Below the pieces are notes generated by a model that saw nothing but the letters and a program-made list of their open reading frames with translations, did no database searches and had not been told where the DNA came from. A DNA stretch of 64,000 nt from Isoetes taiwanensis (Eukaryota > Streptophyta > Lycopodiopsida > Isoetales > Isoetaceae): contig JAJEKV010000046.1 in NCBI GenBank assembly GCA_021234155.1, positions 3,285,510 through 3,349,509 on the forward strand, in the 5' to 3' direction. Both the position numbers and the translations under genes were made by a program. Of the stretch, positions 62,448 to 64,000 are shown piece after piece (the first letter of the stretch is position 1; every line of letters begins with the position of its first letter).

Positions 62448-62630
62448 TTCTAGAATGTTCTATTATTAAACATTGAACCCAGATTTTTCAATGGTTTGTG
62501 TAAGGGGAAGCTACTTGACGAAGCGTTTCTAGAAGCCGTTGTGGAAGCTGTCGCGGAGTTTCTGGAAGGTAACCGGAATGTCTAGGGGCTTCTGGAATGA
62601 TCTCGAGAATGCTTTGTTTTGATATAAAAG
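62448..62630 (+). promoter_or_regulatory. Heat-shock-element cluster with TATA box
   Basis: Perfect TTC-nn-GAA-nn-TTC at 62,448-62,460; TTCTAGAA cores at 62,527-62,534; TTCTGGAA at 62,560-62,567; and TTCTGGAATGATCTCGAG at 62,590-62,607 (three or four units, one imperfect). TATAAAAG follows at 62,623-62,630, about 15 bp after the last unit. This arrangement is that of a strong heat-shock promoter reading to the right. The downstream 330 bp hold only very short open frames, so the gene it drives is unclear; the CRINKLY4-like segment is the next coding region. Confidence 0.65.
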
Positions 62631-63673
62631 AGAGGAGCGGCCGGTCGGTTTAACCCATAGCGACTTGTGGCGGCTATAGGTTTAGGAAATGGGGTTTCTG
62701 GAGAGAGACGATGGAAGCTGTGTTTGAGTTAAATAACGCTTGCGTTTGAAACTTGCGAAGAGTTGGGTTGAGTTTTGAGGATTGCGTTTGATGCTGCCGA
62801 CGTCTAAGGGCGCATGCTCTGTTTTCCTTTTTGTTCGCTTTTCTTTTTTTTTGAGTTTCTGTGCTGTTGACGGCTAAGGGTTGCCGCCTCTGGCATCAGG
62901 GGTAGCATCAAGTGTGGGTAGCGATGCGGATTCAAGCAGATACCTGGCTGTTCACTTGTGTATAAATCAGGTAATTATTTATTCCTTTGTCCAACCTGAA
63001 TTACTGAGCATGTATATATCATCGTTGTCTTGGCATGGAGTCTTACCGTAGAATATGAGTTCAATATAACCTCTGTATGGAATTTTTCCGGATGTCATCT
63101 CTAATGTTGTGAAGAATAGACGAAGATAGCCAGAATGGTTCTGCTTAGTTCGATCAGGGTTGTCATAATAGATTCTGTAGTCTTCTTGCCAGGGAATAAA
63201 ACGGCAAGGGTGGGCTTCATGCCAGCTGCGTTTTTGTTGGACGAGATTGGACAGCAGCTGAGACGCCTTATGATGGTTAAATTCTAGTTTGCTTTCACAG
63301 GAATCAAAAGAAATGTCTTTGAAAATCCCTTAGGAACATCCATGGAATTTTAATTCATGATTTGCATTGATTTCCTTCTAGTTATTAATAATGGCTGCCA
63401 GTCCCTCAATGTTTCCGATCGACTCACAAGGTATTCTCAAGCCCAAAGCGCTTAGCTGCGGCATGTTTGTGCTCGAAATGAGATGGCGGTTTGGGTACAT
63501 GAGATTGGGGGTGATAAACTACTACTGGCCAATCCATTCAGAGTAATGGTCCCCCTACCTATGGTCTACTTAATACGGGATAATAAACCTCTTCTGTGAG
63601 GGAATGCCTTGGAAAGGGTTTCCACGTAACTAGAGCTTAGATCTAAATGCTCAGTATTCTGCCATATTTGCAG
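62631..63673. other. Leader or intron region, no assigned coding
   Basis: Short upstream-type frames occur (ATG at about 62,687, 13 codons). A donor-like CAGGTAATT at 62,967-62,975 could end a non-coding first exon that starts after the TATA box. Nothing resembling a small heat-shock protein or CPN10 was found. 63,390-63,540 has open frames without recognised motifs. Confidence 0.4.
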
Positions 63674-64000
63674 GCACATTTCATGTGTGTGGAATTGAGC
63701 TAATTACAAGAAAAGCACTGTGCTGGGGAACCAACGACAATGGGCAATATGATGCTCCTAGCAACTACACTTTTTCAAGCTTAGCAGCTGGAGATAATTA
63801 CACATGTGGCCTTCGGGATGATAACCACGAAGCATTTATAACACATATGGTCAATGCAAAGCCCCCAAAGGGGTTCCTTTTTCATAAATTGCTGCAGGAG
63901 ATGTTTATACCTGTGGTGTGAGGCAAGATCGAGACACTGAAATTCAGCGCTGGGTAAATTATGAAGGTAAACTGAATCATCTGGTTGCTAGCGAAGGGGT
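63674..64000 (+). pseudogene. CRINKLY4-like receptor ectodomain repeats, 5' part, frame broken, runs off window
   Basis: After an acceptor (TATTTGCAG) the frame reads TFHVCGIELITRKALCWGTN, then SSLAAGDNYTCGLRDDN. These are two of the Cys-containing beta-propeller repeats (CG...CWG, AAGD.YTCG) of CRINKLY4-type receptor kinases, which sense signals at the cell surface in epidermal development. A third repeat, AAGDVYTCGVRQD (about 63,895-63,935), is in another frame. Between them YGQCKAPKGVPFS is followed by a stop (TAA at about 63,887). So a shift and a stop lie inside one repeat: a pseudogene or sequence errors. The kinase domain would be beyond the window. Confidence 0.6.

Noticed and set aside
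62631-62960. A small heat-shock protein or CPN10 gene expected after the heat-shock promoter
   Set aside because: All frames are closed within a few dozen codons and no family motif is seen.

Overview
The window reads as nuclear DNA of a land plant. The evidence is an intact plant-type mitochondrial chaperonin-60 gene with 18 exons, several plant-type LTR and LINE retrotransposons, a CACTA transposon, a plant telo-box (AAACCCTA) promoter, and the start of a CRINKLY4-like repeat region. The species cannot be named. All 17 introns of the chaperonin gene are 63-100 nt long. This is unusually short and uniform and could fit a non-seed plant, but that is a guess.

Layout. 1-2,700 is a badly decayed Ty3/gypsy pol fragment. 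2,800-6,600 holds only weak unassigned open frames. 6,599-27,790 is a three-level nest: LTR element A (internal part 8.0-15.0 kb) has a Ty3/gypsy element B (15.8-27.1 kb) inside its 3' LTR, and B has a 2.7 kb insert (C) inside its own 5' LTR. C carries an inverted copy of part of A's interior. 28,674-35,895 is the most unusual part: a minus-strand tyrosine-recombinase gene (Crypton/DUF3504-like), flanked by a 29-bp imperfect inverted repeat and split between its KxxR and HxxR boxes by a 4.26 kb CACTA element. 38,320-42,840 is a compact Ty3/gypsy element with LTRs of only about 215 bp. 44,506-50,029 is a LINE with a poly(A) tail and a perfect 15-bp target duplication. 53.3-53.4 kb has a fragment of a 3-ketoacyl-CoA synthase gene. 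54.8-58.8 kb has two copies of a 0.9 kb unit, one split by a 5'-truncated LINE. 59,044-62,117 is the chaperonin gene. 62.4-62.6 kb has a cluster of heat-shock elements with a TATA box, and a broken CRINKLY4-like repeat segment begins at 63,674 and runs off the window.

The only gene that looks functional is the mitochondrial CPN60, which would fold imported proteins in the mitochondrial matrix. Nearly everything else is mobile-element DNA in various stages of decay. Much of it carries frameshifts and small indels between copies, which could be real decay or partly an assembly-polishing problem. The CPN60 exons contain no such errors. All family calls are from reading motifs by eye; no database search was run.
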